Part shown: positions 9,682-18,466 of the stretch, piece by piece
How the letters are laid out: each line of letters begins with the position of its first letter
Position numbering within the stretch: position 1 is the stretch's first letter
Assembly: GCA_031430595.1 (NCBI GenBank)
Contig: JANPBU010000040.1
Span: forward strand, 1 to 64,000
Source of the DNA: JANNBN01 sp031430595
GTDB taxonomy: Bacteria; Actinomycetota; Acidimicrobiia; Acidimicrobiales; JANYDT01
Length of the DNA stretch: 64,000 nt
Direction: 5' to 3'
Program-made: the position numbers and the translations under genes
Notes under the pieces: generated by a model
The model's input: the letters and a program-made list of their open reading frames with translations, nothing else
Databases searched by the model: none
Told to the model about the DNA's origin: nothing

Positions 9682-10078
9682 CGGCAAACCGATCCGCCGT
9701 TTGCAACTTTTTCTCAGAGTTGCCCTTGCCGCGGTGTTGATCATTGCCGGAACCGGCCATTTATCGTGGTCTCGCACGTCATTTCAAGCTCAGGTTCCGG
9801 AGTTTGTTCCACTCAACGCCGACACAGTTGTTGTGTTGTCAGGGGTTGTCGAGATAGCCCTCGGCATCTCATTACTGACGATACGCAAGCGGTGGATTGG
9901 GTGGGTTGTCGGTGCATTTTTTGTGGCGGTTTTCCCCGGCAACATCGCACAGTATGTGCACCACCGAGATGCATTCGGGCTCGACTCTGACACTCGAAGG
10001 GCGGTACGACTGCTCTTCCAACCAATACTCGTTCTGTGGGCGATTTGGTCAACCGCCGAACGCCGACCGGCTGATTGA
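9674..10078 (+). CDS. DoxX-like small integral membrane protein
   Basis: A 134-residue protein with four predicted membrane helices (LFLRVALAAVLIIAGTGHL, ADTVVVLSGVVEIALGISLL, WVVGAFFVAVFPGNIAQYV, LLFQPILVLWAIW). This is the layout of DoxX/MauE-type proteins. ATG 9674 overlaps the end of the oxidoreductase frame by eight bases, so the two were probably co-transcribed. The precise function is unknown; DoxX homologues have been linked to redox or sulfur metabolism and oxidative stress. Confidence 0.7.
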   Translation: MPNGKPIRRLQLFLRVALAAVLIIAGTGHLSWSRTSFQAQVPEFVPLNADTVVVLSGVVEIALGISLLTIRKRWIGWVVGAFFVAVFPGNIAQYVHHRDAFGLDSDTRRAVRLLFQPILVLWAIWSTAERRPAD

Positions 10079-10109
10079 CAACATGTGGAAGTGGCCGCAG
10101 CGACCGGAC

Positions 10110-10737
10110 TCAAATTTCGAACGCCTCTGGTGATCCAAGATGCTGCTCGAGAGTTTGTTCGGTGGCTGGTTCGACGAGGGGCTGGTGCAGGGCTTTCTTT
10201 CAACCGGTCAAGAGTGTCAATCTCCAGGTTGGCGTACACCAGCCGGGCTCCGGGGAACCGGCCGACTTCTGTAATGAGTGCGTCGCGATCAAGATTCGTT
10301 ACTAATAAGGCCACGATGACTGTTCCTGGGTCGGCTGCAACCCTGAACCAATCTACCCACTCATCTCGTATTCCTATGTCTACATAGTTAGCAGCAGCGG
10401 CGCCAAGAGAGGCCCCTACGGCGACCCCGGCCAACCACCCAACCGGACCGCCCACAATGAGGCCGAAGAGCCCCGCCCACATCGCAGCAGACATTGCCGT
10501 TCGACCGGTCGGCAAATCAACCGTTTCGACCACAGCCGTTTTCCCGTGATCGTTCTTCGAGATGACGACTGCATCTTTGAGCTTGAACGCGTTTCTATTC
10601 GCTAGCCCCGAAGCGGCCAAGAGAAACTCTTTCGATCGAAACGGGTCAGTGAACGAAATTCCGACCAGAGTTTCGGCTGGCCGTAGGGCTTCTTCATGAC
10701 TGGTCGCCATCATGGTTCTCATCTCGGTGGGTTTCAT
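10110..10737 (-). pseudogene. DUF1269 family membrane protein, frameshifted near its C-terminus
   Basis: The N-terminal ~175 residues are a normal DUF1269 protein (LVGISFTDPFRSKEFLL, LKDAVVISKNDHGKTAVVET, a Gly/Ala-rich helix AAMWAGLFGLIVGGPVGW and YANLEIDTLDRL). As read, the frame then runs on across the whole convergent DoxX gene to 9790. One frame over, right after DRL, the sequence reads KKALHQPLVEPATEQTLEQH and stops at 10110-10112, a natural family end 31 bp from the DoxX stop. One extra base in the T-runs at 10194-10200 (plus strand) explains this. A good GGAGG precedes ATG 10737. Confidence 0.75.
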
Positions 10738-10788
10738 TCCTCCCCTCTACCCGCCTGCGAGAGATTTTAACCCTCGTTCAGCAAAAAA

Positions 10789-11439
10789 TCAGCTATTCAC
10801 GAGACCGGCCACCACATTGATAGTTGTGGCAACTATCGCAGTTCCGAACACAAACGAGACAAGTGCGTGACGGGTCGCTGTTCTTCGGATCAACTTATCC
10901 GAAAGAGGCGTATCAGACACCTGATAAGTCATTCCTATGGTGAAGGCCAGGTAGGCAAAATCGGAAAAAGTCGGGGCATCTGGTCCAAAATCGACGCCCC
11001 CACCGACCTGAAAGTACTCATAAGCGTAGCGAAGAGTAAAAACGGTATGTACAGCAGCCCAGGACAGAGCAACCGTAAGTACACAAATAATCGTCATCAA
11101 TAATTCCCGCCATCCGACAAGCTCAGCAGCCTTAGCCAACCCAAACGCAACGCCAATTAGGCTTATCGTCGAGGCTGTCACCAGCACAAGGTCGGCCTCT
11201 GCGAGTGTTTCGTCTTCCGATGACGCATGACTTGCAGTTTGGTCGGCATCGAGGGAACCAATTCGGTGCCACGTAAGTACGAGGAAAGCGAACGCAGTCA
11301 GCGACCACCCACTCAGCAGCGTGAGCTCCCAACCGATTCGCAATTGGTCCACCAGCCCTCCCCCTGCTATTCCAATCGCAGAGCACAACGCCAGCCGTTG
11401 CGCGTGAGACCATCGCTTAGCGACTGCTCGAAGGGTCAT
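10789..11439 (-). CDS. DUF1345 integral membrane protein
   Basis: A 216-residue protein with about five to six membrane helices. It carries the DUF1345 signature late in the sequence (HTVFTLRYAYEYF, then DFAYLAFTIGMTYQVSDT and a C-terminal helix VSFVFGTAIVATTINVVAGL). The function is unknown. Its start codon (ATG 11437-11439) abuts the stop of the upstream HAD gene with no gap, so the two form a coupled pair. Confidence 0.88.
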   Translation of the reverse strand: MTLRAVAKRWSHAQRLALCSAIGIAGGGLVDQLRIGWELTLLSGWSLTAFAFLVLTWHRIGSLDADQTASHASSEDETLAEADLVLVTASTISLIGVAFGLAKAAELVGWRELLMTIICVLTVALSWAAVHTVFTLRYAYEYFQVGGGVDFGPDAPTFSDFAYLAFTIGMTYQVSDTPLSDKLIRRTATRHALVSFVFGTAIVATTINVVAGLVNS

Positions 11440-12240
11440 TTAGTTCAACGATCCGCCAGCACGTCGCCCTGACCGCCCCGCCACCGCAAGTACCGCCCTG
11501 AGCGCGACTTCTGTATCTTTACTGTTTTGAACCGCGACACACTCGATGCCCATAGTTCGCACAGATGCATCATTTCCACCGTCTTGCAGTTGATCGCCGA
11601 AGTAAACAACCTCGTCTCGTTTCAGTTCGAGGAGCGTAAGTAGTCGACGCAACCCGTACGCCTTATTGATGCCGAGGCGGGTCACGTCTACTGACGTTGA
11701 GCCGCCAACTTTGACGTCGAGGTTGGGTAGTCTGCTCGCCGCATATTCACGTAGTGAATTCTTTTTGGACCCGCTCGGGTCCCATGCGTACTTGGCAGCT
11801 GGTGGTGCGAGTTGGCCCAATGCAGAAAACGTAATCTGAAAGCCTCGGTCTTCGATTATCTCACCAAATGGTGAATCCTCCCACAGCCCCAGCTCAACGG
11901 CTCCGTCTTGCAACACGGCGATGACTACCTGTTTCTCGGTTTCAGTAAGGTCTTCTGCGTACTGCTGGGCCCACGAACCTTGAGTGTCATCGAAACGGTA
12001 GTACCGGGTGCCCGACGTCGGCAAGAGGTGAAGGTTGAGTAGCAATTCGGGCTCTACGAGCAGGCGTTTAACCAATTGCGATTCGAATTGCTCCCACCTC
12101 CCCCCAGAGATGACGCACACCTGAAAGACGGAGAGAAGCTCTCCCAAGAGAGTTGCCATGATCGGTGAAACTGGAGACTTGGTCACGGCAAGCGTGTCGT
12201 CGAGATCGAAAGCCAACATAGTAACGGGAATCGTCAGCAT
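11440..12240 (-). CDS. HAD-IIB family phosphatase
   Basis: A 266-residue haloacid-dehalogenase fold protein. Motif I is AFDLDDTLAVTKSPVS with the catalytic DxD, motif II lies in VISGGRW, and motif III/IV is YFGDQLQDGGNDASVR with a Gly-Gly-Asn-Asp acidic loop. The arrangement and cap size match HAD-IIB sugar phosphatases and phosphomannomutase-like enzymes (compare GGNDxxV). The substrate is probably a phosphorylated sugar but cannot be fixed from sequence. ATG 12219 (MLAFDLDDTL) is a possible shorter start. Confidence 0.85.
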   Translation of the reverse strand: MLTIPVTMLAFDLDDTLAVTKSPVSPIMATLLGELLSVFQVCVISGGRWEQFESQLVKRLLVEPELLLNLHLLPTSGTRYYRFDDTQGSWAQQYAEDLTETEKQVVIAVLQDGAVELGLWEDSPFGEIIEDRGFQITFSALGQLAPPAAKYAWDPSGSKKNSLREYAASRLPNLDVKVGGSTSVDVTRLGINKAYGLRRLLTLLELKRDEVVYFGDQLQDGGNDASVRTMGIECVAVQNSKDTEVALRAVLAVAGRSGRRAGGSLN

Positions 12241-12270
12241 GTAGAAGTGTTCTGTTCTTAGTGGCTTGTG

Positions 12271-12816
12271 TCAAGCAAGCGGATCTTCGGAATCGGGGAT
12301 CAGAGTCGTTGGGTCGGCGACCAACTCGGTTTGGGTCGTGTCTCCTGAAGGTCTGGTTGGAAGCACCTCAAACCGATCAGGGAACTGCTCAATGAGGCGG
12401 TCTATCGCAACCAAGATTGCTGCGGCTTGGTCATCAGCTGGAAGTTGTCGGACGGCGCCAAGTGCCATTCCATCGGTGCCAAGGATGATCGAAACCACAC
12501 GGTCATCGTCACTGCGATCTGCGCTCAACTCGAGAGCAAGGCCGTCATCTGAAACCAGCGGAACGTTCAGCACCAGCCGATCGGAAACGACCTTCGGGTC
12601 GCCATCCACAACAATGAGCAGTTGAACACGTCGTTCTCCGAAACGAATCAACGATGCGTTCAGCTTTTTGATTATGTCGTCGGTCTCTTCGTCGGGGGCA
12701 CCCACAAAGACCAGCGCCACCGGCACCTTTCCACGGAAGTCGGCGGCCCCCATGGTCGGCTTCTTGTTGCTTGCGCCTTCGAACTGCACCGGTTCGTGTT
12801 CAAGATCAGTATTCAT
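12271..12816 (-). CDS. Redoxin-like domain protein lacking catalytic cysteine
   Basis: A 181-residue protein whose core (GKVPVALVFVGAPDEETDDIIKKL, VQLLIVVDGDP, LVLNVPLVSDDGL, VSIILGTDGMALGAV) follows the AhpC/thioredoxin-like fold pattern. There is no cysteine in the expected peroxidatic position, nor apparently anywhere, so peroxidase activity is unlikely. The C-terminus is an acidic, disordered tail. The start is ATG 12816. It lies 29 bp downstream of a flavin disulfide oxidoreductase gene on the same strand, so it may be a partner or a decayed redoxin. Confidence 0.55.
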   Translation of the reverse strand: MNTDLEHEPVQFEGASNKKPTMGAADFRGKVPVALVFVGAPDEETDDIIKKLNASLIRFGERRVQLLIVVDGDPKVVSDRLVLNVPLVSDDGLALELSADRSDDDRVVSIILGTDGMALGAVRQLPADDQAAAILVAIDRLIEQFPDRFEVLPTRPSGDTTQTELVADPTTLIPDSEDPLA

Positions 12817-12845
12817 ATGCTTCGTATATCCAGTCAGCGGCGGTT

Positions 12846-14207
12846 TCAAACTAGAAGGGTCAGAGCTTCCGAAATTCCACGGTGAAACGTAGGGTATGCG
12901 TAGATCATTGACGCCAGATTGTCGAGTGGTGTCTTTTCGTGAACAGCAAGCGTCAATAGCCCAAGCACCTCACCACCGTGAGGTCCGACAGCAGTTGCAC
13001 CGACGAGCACTCGTTCAGCCATGTCGGCAACAAGCTTGACAAATCCACCGGCCTCGACTTGGTGAATCCATCCGCGCGCTGTCGACTTAATGTCAGCGGT
13101 TGCTATGCCCACATCGATTCCAAGTTCCCGGGCAGCTCGTTCACTCAATCCAACAGCACCCACTTCGGGGTCAGTAAATGTCACTCGCGGAACAGCCGTG
13201 TAGTCGGCTGAAACGAATGGTCTTCGCAGGATTGCTGCAGTCGCTATACGGCTTTGATACATAGCCACATGTGTAAAGGCACCCTTCGCTGTGATGTCTC
13301 CCACCGCCCACAAACTTCCTTTCACCCGCAAGCTCGAATCAGTCACCAAACTGTGGGCCGCGCCGTCAAGGCCAACCGTTTCAAGACCAAGCTTGCTGAG
13401 GTCTGACGTTCTTCCGGTGGCTATCAGTAAACGTTCGGCCGCTAAGGTGCGGCCATTGTCGAGTGTCACCACAAAACCGCCAGACGAGTACTCAACTTTC
13501 GAGGTTTTTACACCAGTAACTACCTCGATTCCATCAGCTTCGAATGCACGCCGAATGACTGAATCAACCTCCGGCTCCTCCACGCCCAGCAGGCTGTCCG
13601 CCGAATCGACGATTACGACCTCGACACCAAACCTGGCGAATACCTGACTCAACTCCGCGCCGATCGCACCGCCCCCGATCACGACCATAGATCGAGGCAA
13701 TGTTTTTGCTTCGATAGCGTCGTGGTTTGTCCAATAGGGCGTATTTGCGAGCCCGGGAATCGGCGGAATGGTTGGACGTGCCCCGGTAGCCAACACCACA
13801 GCGCGCTCAGCGTAAAAACGCTGATCACCACACACAACAGTGCCCGGCCCTTGAAGCCGACCAACGCCTCGCACGAGTACTCCGCCCTTGCCTTCAAAGC
13901 GTTTAACCGCGATCAGGTCGCTCCAATCGTCGGTGGCTTCCTTACGAATTCGCGTCGCAACCACAGACCAATCAGGCGACACAGTTGCTTCTCCTGCGAG
14001 GCCGGGAATACGCCGAGCTTCGGCTAACAAATTCGCCGCTCGAATCATCATCTTCGACGGCACACAACCCCAATACGGGCATTCACCACCAACAAGGCCC
14101 GCCTCGATTCCCACGACCTTGAGGCCGGTCTCAGCAAGGCTGCCCGCTACGTCCTCCCCTGCCGGACCCATTCCAATGACCACAACGTCAACGTCAGCTT
14201 CGTTCAT
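12846..14207 (-). CDS. Class-I pyridine nucleotide-disulfide oxidoreductase (dihydrolipoamide/mercuric reductase family)
   Basis: A 453-residue flavoprotein. The N-terminal FAD Rossmann motif is VVVIGMGPAGEDVAGSLAETG, and the redox-active cysteines are C43 and C48 in GGECPYWGCVPSK. The NAD(P) site is VVIGGGAIGAELSQVFARFG, the second FAD motif is LWAVGDITAKGAFTHVA, and the C-terminal dimerisation domain ends with YAYPTFHRGISEAL, which supplies the His-Glu pair region. It is a cytoplasmic FAD disulfide reductase or soluble transhydrogenase-like enzyme; the substrate is unresolved. No 2-oxoacid dehydrogenase genes are nearby. ATG 14207 was chosen. Confidence 0.9.
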   Translation of the reverse strand: MNEADVDVVVIGMGPAGEDVAGSLAETGLKVVGIEAGLVGGECPYWGCVPSKMMIRAANLLAEARRIPGLAGEATVSPDWSVVATRIRKEATDDWSDLIAVKRFEGKGGVLVRGVGRLQGPGTVVCGDQRFYAERAVVLATGARPTIPPIPGLANTPYWTNHDAIEAKTLPRSMVVIGGGAIGAELSQVFARFGVEVVIVDSADSLLGVEEPEVDSVIRRAFEADGIEVVTGVKTSKVEYSSGGFVVTLDNGRTLAAERLLIATGRTSDLSKLGLETVGLDGAAHSLVTDSSLRVKGSLWAVGDITAKGAFTHVAMYQSRIATAAILRRPFVSADYTAVPRVTFTDPEVGAVGLSERAARELGIDVGIATADIKSTARGWIHQVEAGGFVKLVADMAERVLVGATAVGPHGGEVLGLLTLAVHEKTPLDNLASMIYAYPTFHRGISEALTLLV

Positions 14208-14322
14208 GAAACACGTTTGCCCATTTCCGGAATATTTCAAACCGAGGTCTTTCTTTTGCTCGGTGTTTCGAATCTGGGCACCAGTGTTTCGATTAGCTCA
14301 ACGGTGGGTATCGCGAGACTCG

Positions 14323-15175
14323 ATGATCGAATTTCAATCGGTAACAAAACGCTTTGCCGACGGCACCGTGGCCGTCAACGACTTCAGTTCTCACACTCGC
14401 ATCACATCAAGCGACGGTACTCGTTGGCTCATCGGGATGCGGTAAAACCACGATTTTGCGGATGATCAACCGCATGATCGAACCAACGTCCGGATCAGTC
14501 TTGATTGACGGGGTTGACGTCGCGACTCGCAACAAGGTCGAACTGCGAAGAAGTATTGGATACGTGTTGCAAGCAGGGGGACTGCTACCTCACCGAACCG
14601 TACTGGACAACATTGCCACTGTCCCAATTTTGAACGGCGTTGCAAAACGCGAAGCCCGAAAAAACGCTTTCACATACTTAGAAAAAGTCGGATTGGACCG
14701 CGCGTTGGCTGCAAAGTATCCGCGCCAATTGTCGGGCGGACAACAGCAGCGAGTGGGCGTTGCTCGGGCTCTGGCCAGCGATCCCAATATCTTATTGATG
14801 GACGAGCCATTCGGAGCGGTGGACCCAATCGTTCGAGCCGAACTACAACGAGAACTGACCCGACTACAGAAGGAAATCGGAAAAACAATCGTACTTGTGA
14901 CCCACGATATTGACGAGGCCTTCGCACTTGCCGATCAAGTCGTGATCCTGCAAACGGGCGGAATCATTGCACAGGTTGGTACACCGTCTCAATTGTTGAA
15001 CGAACCAGCTAGCGAGTTTGTGAGGGAGTTCATTGGCGGTAACCGCAGCAAACGTGAGCTGTATGCGCAACAACAACCTCACGGTCGAACGCTCTTAGTT
15101 GACCGTGAAGGACGCGCGGCCGGATACCTCTCAGACGATGAAAACCACGAACCGAATGAAACGGCCTCACGATGA
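14323..15175 (+). pseudogene. opuCA: Glycine betaine/osmoprotectant ABC transporter ATPase (OpuCA-like), single-base frameshift
   Basis: ATG 14323 begins MIEFQSVTKRFADGTVAVND, a standard OpuCA/ProV N-terminus. After NDFS the frame breaks at the extra T near 14388-14389 and resumes one frame over with LTLASHQATVLVGSSGCGKT. Beyond this everything is intact: Walker A GSSGCGKT, signature LSGGQQQRVGVARAL, Walker B ILLMDEPFGAVDP and the switch histidine (VTHDIDEA). Translation from an internal ATG (14354) would give an ATPase missing its first strands. The 3' end overlaps opuCB by four bases. It energises uptake of compatible solutes in response to osmotic stress. Confidence 0.85.
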
Positions 15176-15810
15176 AATGGGTACTGGACAACACCGACCT
15201 ACTTAAAGAGCGCACCATTCAACACTTGTGGATTGCCCTGCCACCGATACTGATGAGTTTCCTTATCTCGCTACCAATCGGATGGGTGGCCACCCGTTTC
15301 CGATCGCTCAACGGACCAATCGTAACGACTCTCGGCTTGCTGTACGCAATACCGTCACTTCCATTCTTCATCGCCATCCCCGCCATTCTCGGAACCGGAC
15401 TAAGAGATGCTCGCAATGTAATATTCGCGCTTACCGTTTATGGGGTGGCCCTCATGGCTAGGGCATCTGCTGACGGCCTTTCCTCGGTAGATGACGACAT
15501 CATCAATGCCGGGTCGGCGATGGGGTTTTCAGGGTGGTCACGGTTTTGGCATGTTCAGTTTCCGCTCGCCGGACCCGTGCTGCTTGCGGGGTTGCGGGTA
15601 GTCGCTGTCAGCACCGTAAGCCTGACCACAGTCGGAGCAGTGCTTGGCGTCAAAAGTCTCGGTTTGCTCTTTACCGATGGGGCACAACGAAATATCCCAG
15701 AAGAAATCATCGCCGGTATTGCCATCACGGTCGTGATGGCTGCGCTGATCGACGCGCTATTGGTAGTCATCGGTAAGGCCCTTATGCCGTGGACGGCGGT
15801 CGCACAATGA
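15172..15810 (+). CDS. opuCB: Osmoprotectant ABC transporter permease (OpuCB-like)
   Basis: A 212-residue membrane protein of about six helices. It carries the binding-protein-dependent permease EAA-like loop (DDIINAGSAMGFSGWSRFWHVQFP), which contacts the ATPase. It begins ATG 15172, overlapping the opuCA stop, and its own stop overlaps the next permease by four bases. The family forms the membrane channel for glycine betaine, choline or carnitine together with a second permease. Confidence 0.88.
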   Translation: MKWVLDNTDLLKERTIQHLWIALPPILMSFLISLPIGWVATRFRSLNGPIVTTLGLLYAIPSLPFFIAIPAILGTGLRDARNVIFALTVYGVALMARASADGLSSVDDDIINAGSAMGFSGWSRFWHVQFPLAGPVLLAGLRVVAVSTVSLTTVGAVLGVKSLGLLFTDGAQRNIPEEIIAGIAITVVMAALIDALLVVIGKALMPWTAVAQ

Positions 15811-16496
15811 ACATAAGAAACGCCCTCACCTGGATTTTTGATGCGTCGCACTACGGCGGACCAAACGGAATCGAAAGCCGAGTTCTGCAACACATACTCA
15901 TCTCGCTTGCAGTCCTCGTGGCTGCCTCGACCGTTGCAATTCCCGTTGGCTTTACTATCGGTCATACCGGTAAAGGCAATCGAATAGTTGTTCTACTTTC
16001 TAGTGGGATTCGATCACTACCCACCCTAGGTCTCATCACAATCGTGGCCCTCAACGTTGGCATTGGCCTTGCAGCGCCGTTTGTAGCCCTTGCCGTGCTA
16101 GCAGTTCCATCAATACTGGCCGGCGCCTATTCGGGCTTTGAGGCCGTCGATCGATCGACCATTTATGCGGCCCGCGCAATCGGAATGAGCGAATCACAAA
16201 TTGTTAAGCGCGTAGAGATTCCTCTCGGATTTCCGTTACTTCTGGCCGGGCTCAGGTCTGCGTCGCTGCAAGTCATTGCCACCGCAACCCTTGCTGATTA
16301 CGTGGGTGGCGGCGGTCTGCGGCGATTCATCTTTCTTGGGCTAAAAGTGAACGACTACCCGCAAATGTTGGCCGGTTCAATTCTCGTCATCGCGCTCGCA
16401 ATAGCCTCAGAAGTGGGCTTCACGGGCGCGCAGGCACTAGCTAAACGGGCGCTGCTACGCCCCTCGATACCTCAACCCATAAGGAATGCAACATGA
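15807..16496 (+). CDS. opuCD: Osmoprotectant ABC transporter permease (OpuCD-like)
   Basis: A 229-residue permease paralogous to the upstream one. It has several hydrophobic helices and the coupling loop STIYAARAIGMSESQIVKRVEIP. The segment SGIRSLPTLGLITIVAL is characteristic of the family. The start is ATG 15807, overlapping the upstream TGA; the stop overlaps the start of opuCC at 16493-16496. It is the second membrane subunit of the OpuC complex. Confidence 0.88.
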   Translation: MNIRNALTWIFDASHYGGPNGIESRVLQHILISLAVLVAASTVAIPVGFTIGHTGKGNRIVVLLSSGIRSLPTLGLITIVALNVGIGLAAPFVALAVLAVPSILAGAYSGFEAVDRSTIYAARAIGMSESQIVKRVEIPLGFPLLLAGLRSASLQVIATATLADYVGGGGLRRFIFLGLKVNDYPQMLAGSILVIALAIASEVGFTGAQALAKRALLRPSIPQPIRNAT

Positions 16497-17395
16497 AACG
16501 AATCAATTTTCTCAACACAACCCTCACAGCACTGTGCCTCGGATCACTCCTGATAGTCACTGGTTGTGGATCGAGCGACAATGCCACCAGCAGCAAAACG
16601 CTGGTCGTCGGTTCGCAGGCTTACTATTCCAACGAAATCGTGGCAGAGCTGTACGCACAGGCACTCGAAGCAAAAGGATTTACCATCAACCGCCAATTTC
16701 AGATTGGCCAACGAGAGGTGTACCTTCCCGAGATTACAGCCGGGAAGATTGACGTGTTTCCCGAATACATCGGCAGTCTTCTGCAGGCACTCAACAAAGG
16801 GGCAACAACCGGAACACAAGACAACGTGTTTCAGCAACTCGTGAAATCGCTTCCCGTCGGCCTCGTTGCTGTGAAGCCAGCCCCGGCATCCGACCAAAAC
16901 TCGTGGACGGTCACCCAAGCCTTTGCCAAAAAGTACGCTTTGACAGATATCGCGTCACTGTCCAACGTTAACGAGAAGCTCGTGGTTGGTGGCAATGCCG
17001 AACTAGAAACGCGACCATACGGACCAAAAGCACTGAAAGAAAAGTACGGAATTTCCACGTCAGGTTTCCGAGCAGTAGAAGACAGCGGAGGGCCGTTGAC
17101 CGTGAGGGCACTCGTCGACGGCGACATTCAACTTGCCAACATATACACTGCCGACCCGAATCTCACCGCGAACAACCTTGTTGCTCTCAGCGACCCCGAT
17201 GGACTGTTCTTTCCCGACAACATCACGGCAATTGTGTCGAACAAAGTGAACGAGGAAGCACAAACAATCTTGAACTTGGTAAACGCTGCACTCACTCAGG
17301 AAGCATTTGTCATGCTCAATTCACCAAGTGTAAACGACAAGAAATCTTCCAAGACCATTGCTGCAGACTGGCTCAAAGAGCAGAAGCTTGACTGA
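16493..17395 (+). CDS. opuCC: Osmoprotectant-binding lipoprotein (OpuCC-like)
   Basis: A 300-residue lipoprotein with a lipobox at Cys25 (LLIVTGC) after a basic N-terminus and hydrophobic core. The mature part begins with KTLVVGSQAYYSNEIVAELY and continues with EITAGKIDVFPEYIGSLLQAL, characteristic of the OpuAC/OsmX substrate-binding fold. It captures glycine betaine-type solutes outside the membrane and delivers them to the OpuCB/OpuCD channel. It is the last gene of the four-base-overlap operon; the PIG-L gene follows after only two bases. Confidence 0.88.
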   Translation: MKRINFLNTTLTALCLGSLLIVTGCGSSDNATSSKTLVVGSQAYYSNEIVAELYAQALEAKGFTINRQFQIGQREVYLPEITAGKIDVFPEYIGSLLQALNKGATTGTQDNVFQQLVKSLPVGLVAVKPAPASDQNSWTVTQAFAKKYALTDIASLSNVNEKLVVGGNAELETRPYGPKALKEKYGISTSGFRAVEDSGGPLTVRALVDGDIQLANIYTADPNLTANNLVALSDPDGLFFPDNITAIVSNKVNEEAQTILNLVNAALTQEAFVMLNSPSVNDKKSSKTIAADWLKEQKLD

Positions 17396-17397
17396 GA

Positions 17398-18105
17398 ATG
17401 ATCGACTGGGATCCACTCATCGCTCGCCTTCCAGCGTTGCAACGTCCGACCGGAAAACGGGTGATAGTGGTTGCGCCGCATGCAGACGACGAAACGCTCG
17501 GTGTAGGTGGAGCAATCTACGATTGGACGAAAGGGGGTCTTGATGTACGCGTGCTTATCGCTACCGACGGGGGCCGATCTCATGACCATCCAGAAATAAT
17601 AGGCATTCGACGCAGAGAAGCCCTGGTTGCAGCGGGCTATCTCGGGGTTGCGGAACAACTGAGCTTCCTCGACATCGCAGACGGGGAGCTGGAATTGCAC
17701 ATCGAAACGTTGAGCACAGCCATCAACGATCTCGTTCCCGGTGGGGAACCTACCCTAATTGTTGCACCAAGAATCGGAGATGGCCATAGCGACCATGAGG
17801 CTGCAAGTCGCGCCGCCAATTTGGTCGCTTTTCGTCGAGGGCCCCTCGTAGAAGTTTGGGGATACGGGGTGTGGTCGTGGGTCAATGAGACGACCGCCAC
17901 TTTGCTCGACGGGTGCCTTCGTTGGGATATGAGCAACGAAGCTTATGGAGCAAAGCAACTTGCTATTCAAGCGTACCAATCTCAGATCAGTGCAACGCTC
18001 GGAGTTCAAATCGTCACCGACGAACTGCTTGCGGCTACGTCAGGCTCTGCAGAGGTGTTCTGGTGTTCACCGGTGTCTCAAGCGAAAGGTTTGATGCACG
18101 ACTGA
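17398..18105 (+). CDS. PIG-L family deacetylase
   Basis: A 235-residue protein with the zinc-binding signature VVAPHADDETLGVGG (H28, D30, D31) and the distal GDGHSDHEAASRA region that supplies further metal ligands and the catalytic base. The family removes acetyl groups from N-acetylglucosaminyl substrates (MshB, LmbE, GlcNAc-PI). It begins two bases after opuCC and may be read through from that operon. Relatives that share a locus with a NodS-like methyltransferase and a GT2 enzyme suggest a glycoconjugate modification pathway; both partners occur within 7 kb here. Confidence 0.87.
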   Translation: MIDWDPLIARLPALQRPTGKRVIVVAPHADDETLGVGGAIYDWTKGGLDVRVLIATDGGRSHDHPEIIGIRRREALVAAGYLGVAEQLSFLDIADGELELHIETLSTAINDLVPGGEPTLIVAPRIGDGHSDHEAASRAANLVAFRRGPLVEVWGYGVWSWVNETTATLLDGCLRWDMSNEAYGAKQLAIQAYQSQISATLGVQIVTDELLAATSGSAEVFWCSPVSQAKGLMHD

Positions 18106-18281
18106 GGTGGGTAGGAAGACTGCATGAACAACCAATCAGTAACCGGCCGCCCGCGAACCCAGACGAAAACGATGATGGTCAGGGTCGAGATGAACCGTAC
18201 GAAGACGCGCCTGTAGGTCCGGGACGACACGGCGATGACCGCGAAACCGCCGAAGATGCAGTGGGTGACCAGGATGAACAC
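18078..18281 (-). CDS. Possible fragment of a small membrane protein
   Basis: A minus-strand frame encoding two hydrophobic stretches (FILVTHCIFGGFAVIAVSS and STLTIIVFVWV) with basic residues between. Upstream a different frame reads AKRTLVNLFLVALG, which would be a sensible N-terminus if one indel separated them. Codons here are visibly richer in G/C third positions (ctg, gtc, gcc) than in the neighbours. It overlaps the end of the PIG-L gene by 28 bp. It could be a foreign fragment or chance; no family was recognised. Confidence 0.25.
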   Translation of the reverse strand: MFILVTHCIFGGFAVIAVSSRTYRRVFVRFISTLTIIVFVWVRGRPVTDWLFMQSSYPPQSCIKPFA

Positions 18282-18360
18282 GGCGACCAGGGCGACCGAG
18301 GGCGACCAGGAACAAGTTCACCAACGTGCGTTTCGCCGATTACCGCAAAACTGATTGCAG

Positions 18361-18400
18361 CTGCAGTATTCGCATCCTTGGGGTTATGCGAATACTGCAG
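18361..18400. terminator. Perfect 15-bp inverted repeat between convergent genes
   Basis: Arms CTGCAGTATTCGCAT (18361-18375) and its exact complement (18386-18400) flank a 10-base loop. It lies between the PIG-L gene and the convergent methyltransferase gene, where a bidirectional terminator would be expected. No T-run follows either arm, so a Rho-type, structural or protein-binding role is also possible. Confidence 0.5.
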
Positions 18401-18466
18401 GCCCGATCTTCTACCCGGCCGTCGGTTGTTCAAACATTCGGAACCGATAAGTTTTCGGTGCGTTGT

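Noticed and set aside
9790..10109. C-terminal extension of the DUF1269 protein across the DoxX gene
   Set aside because: It is antisense to a coherent membrane protein and is explained by one indel near 10,197.
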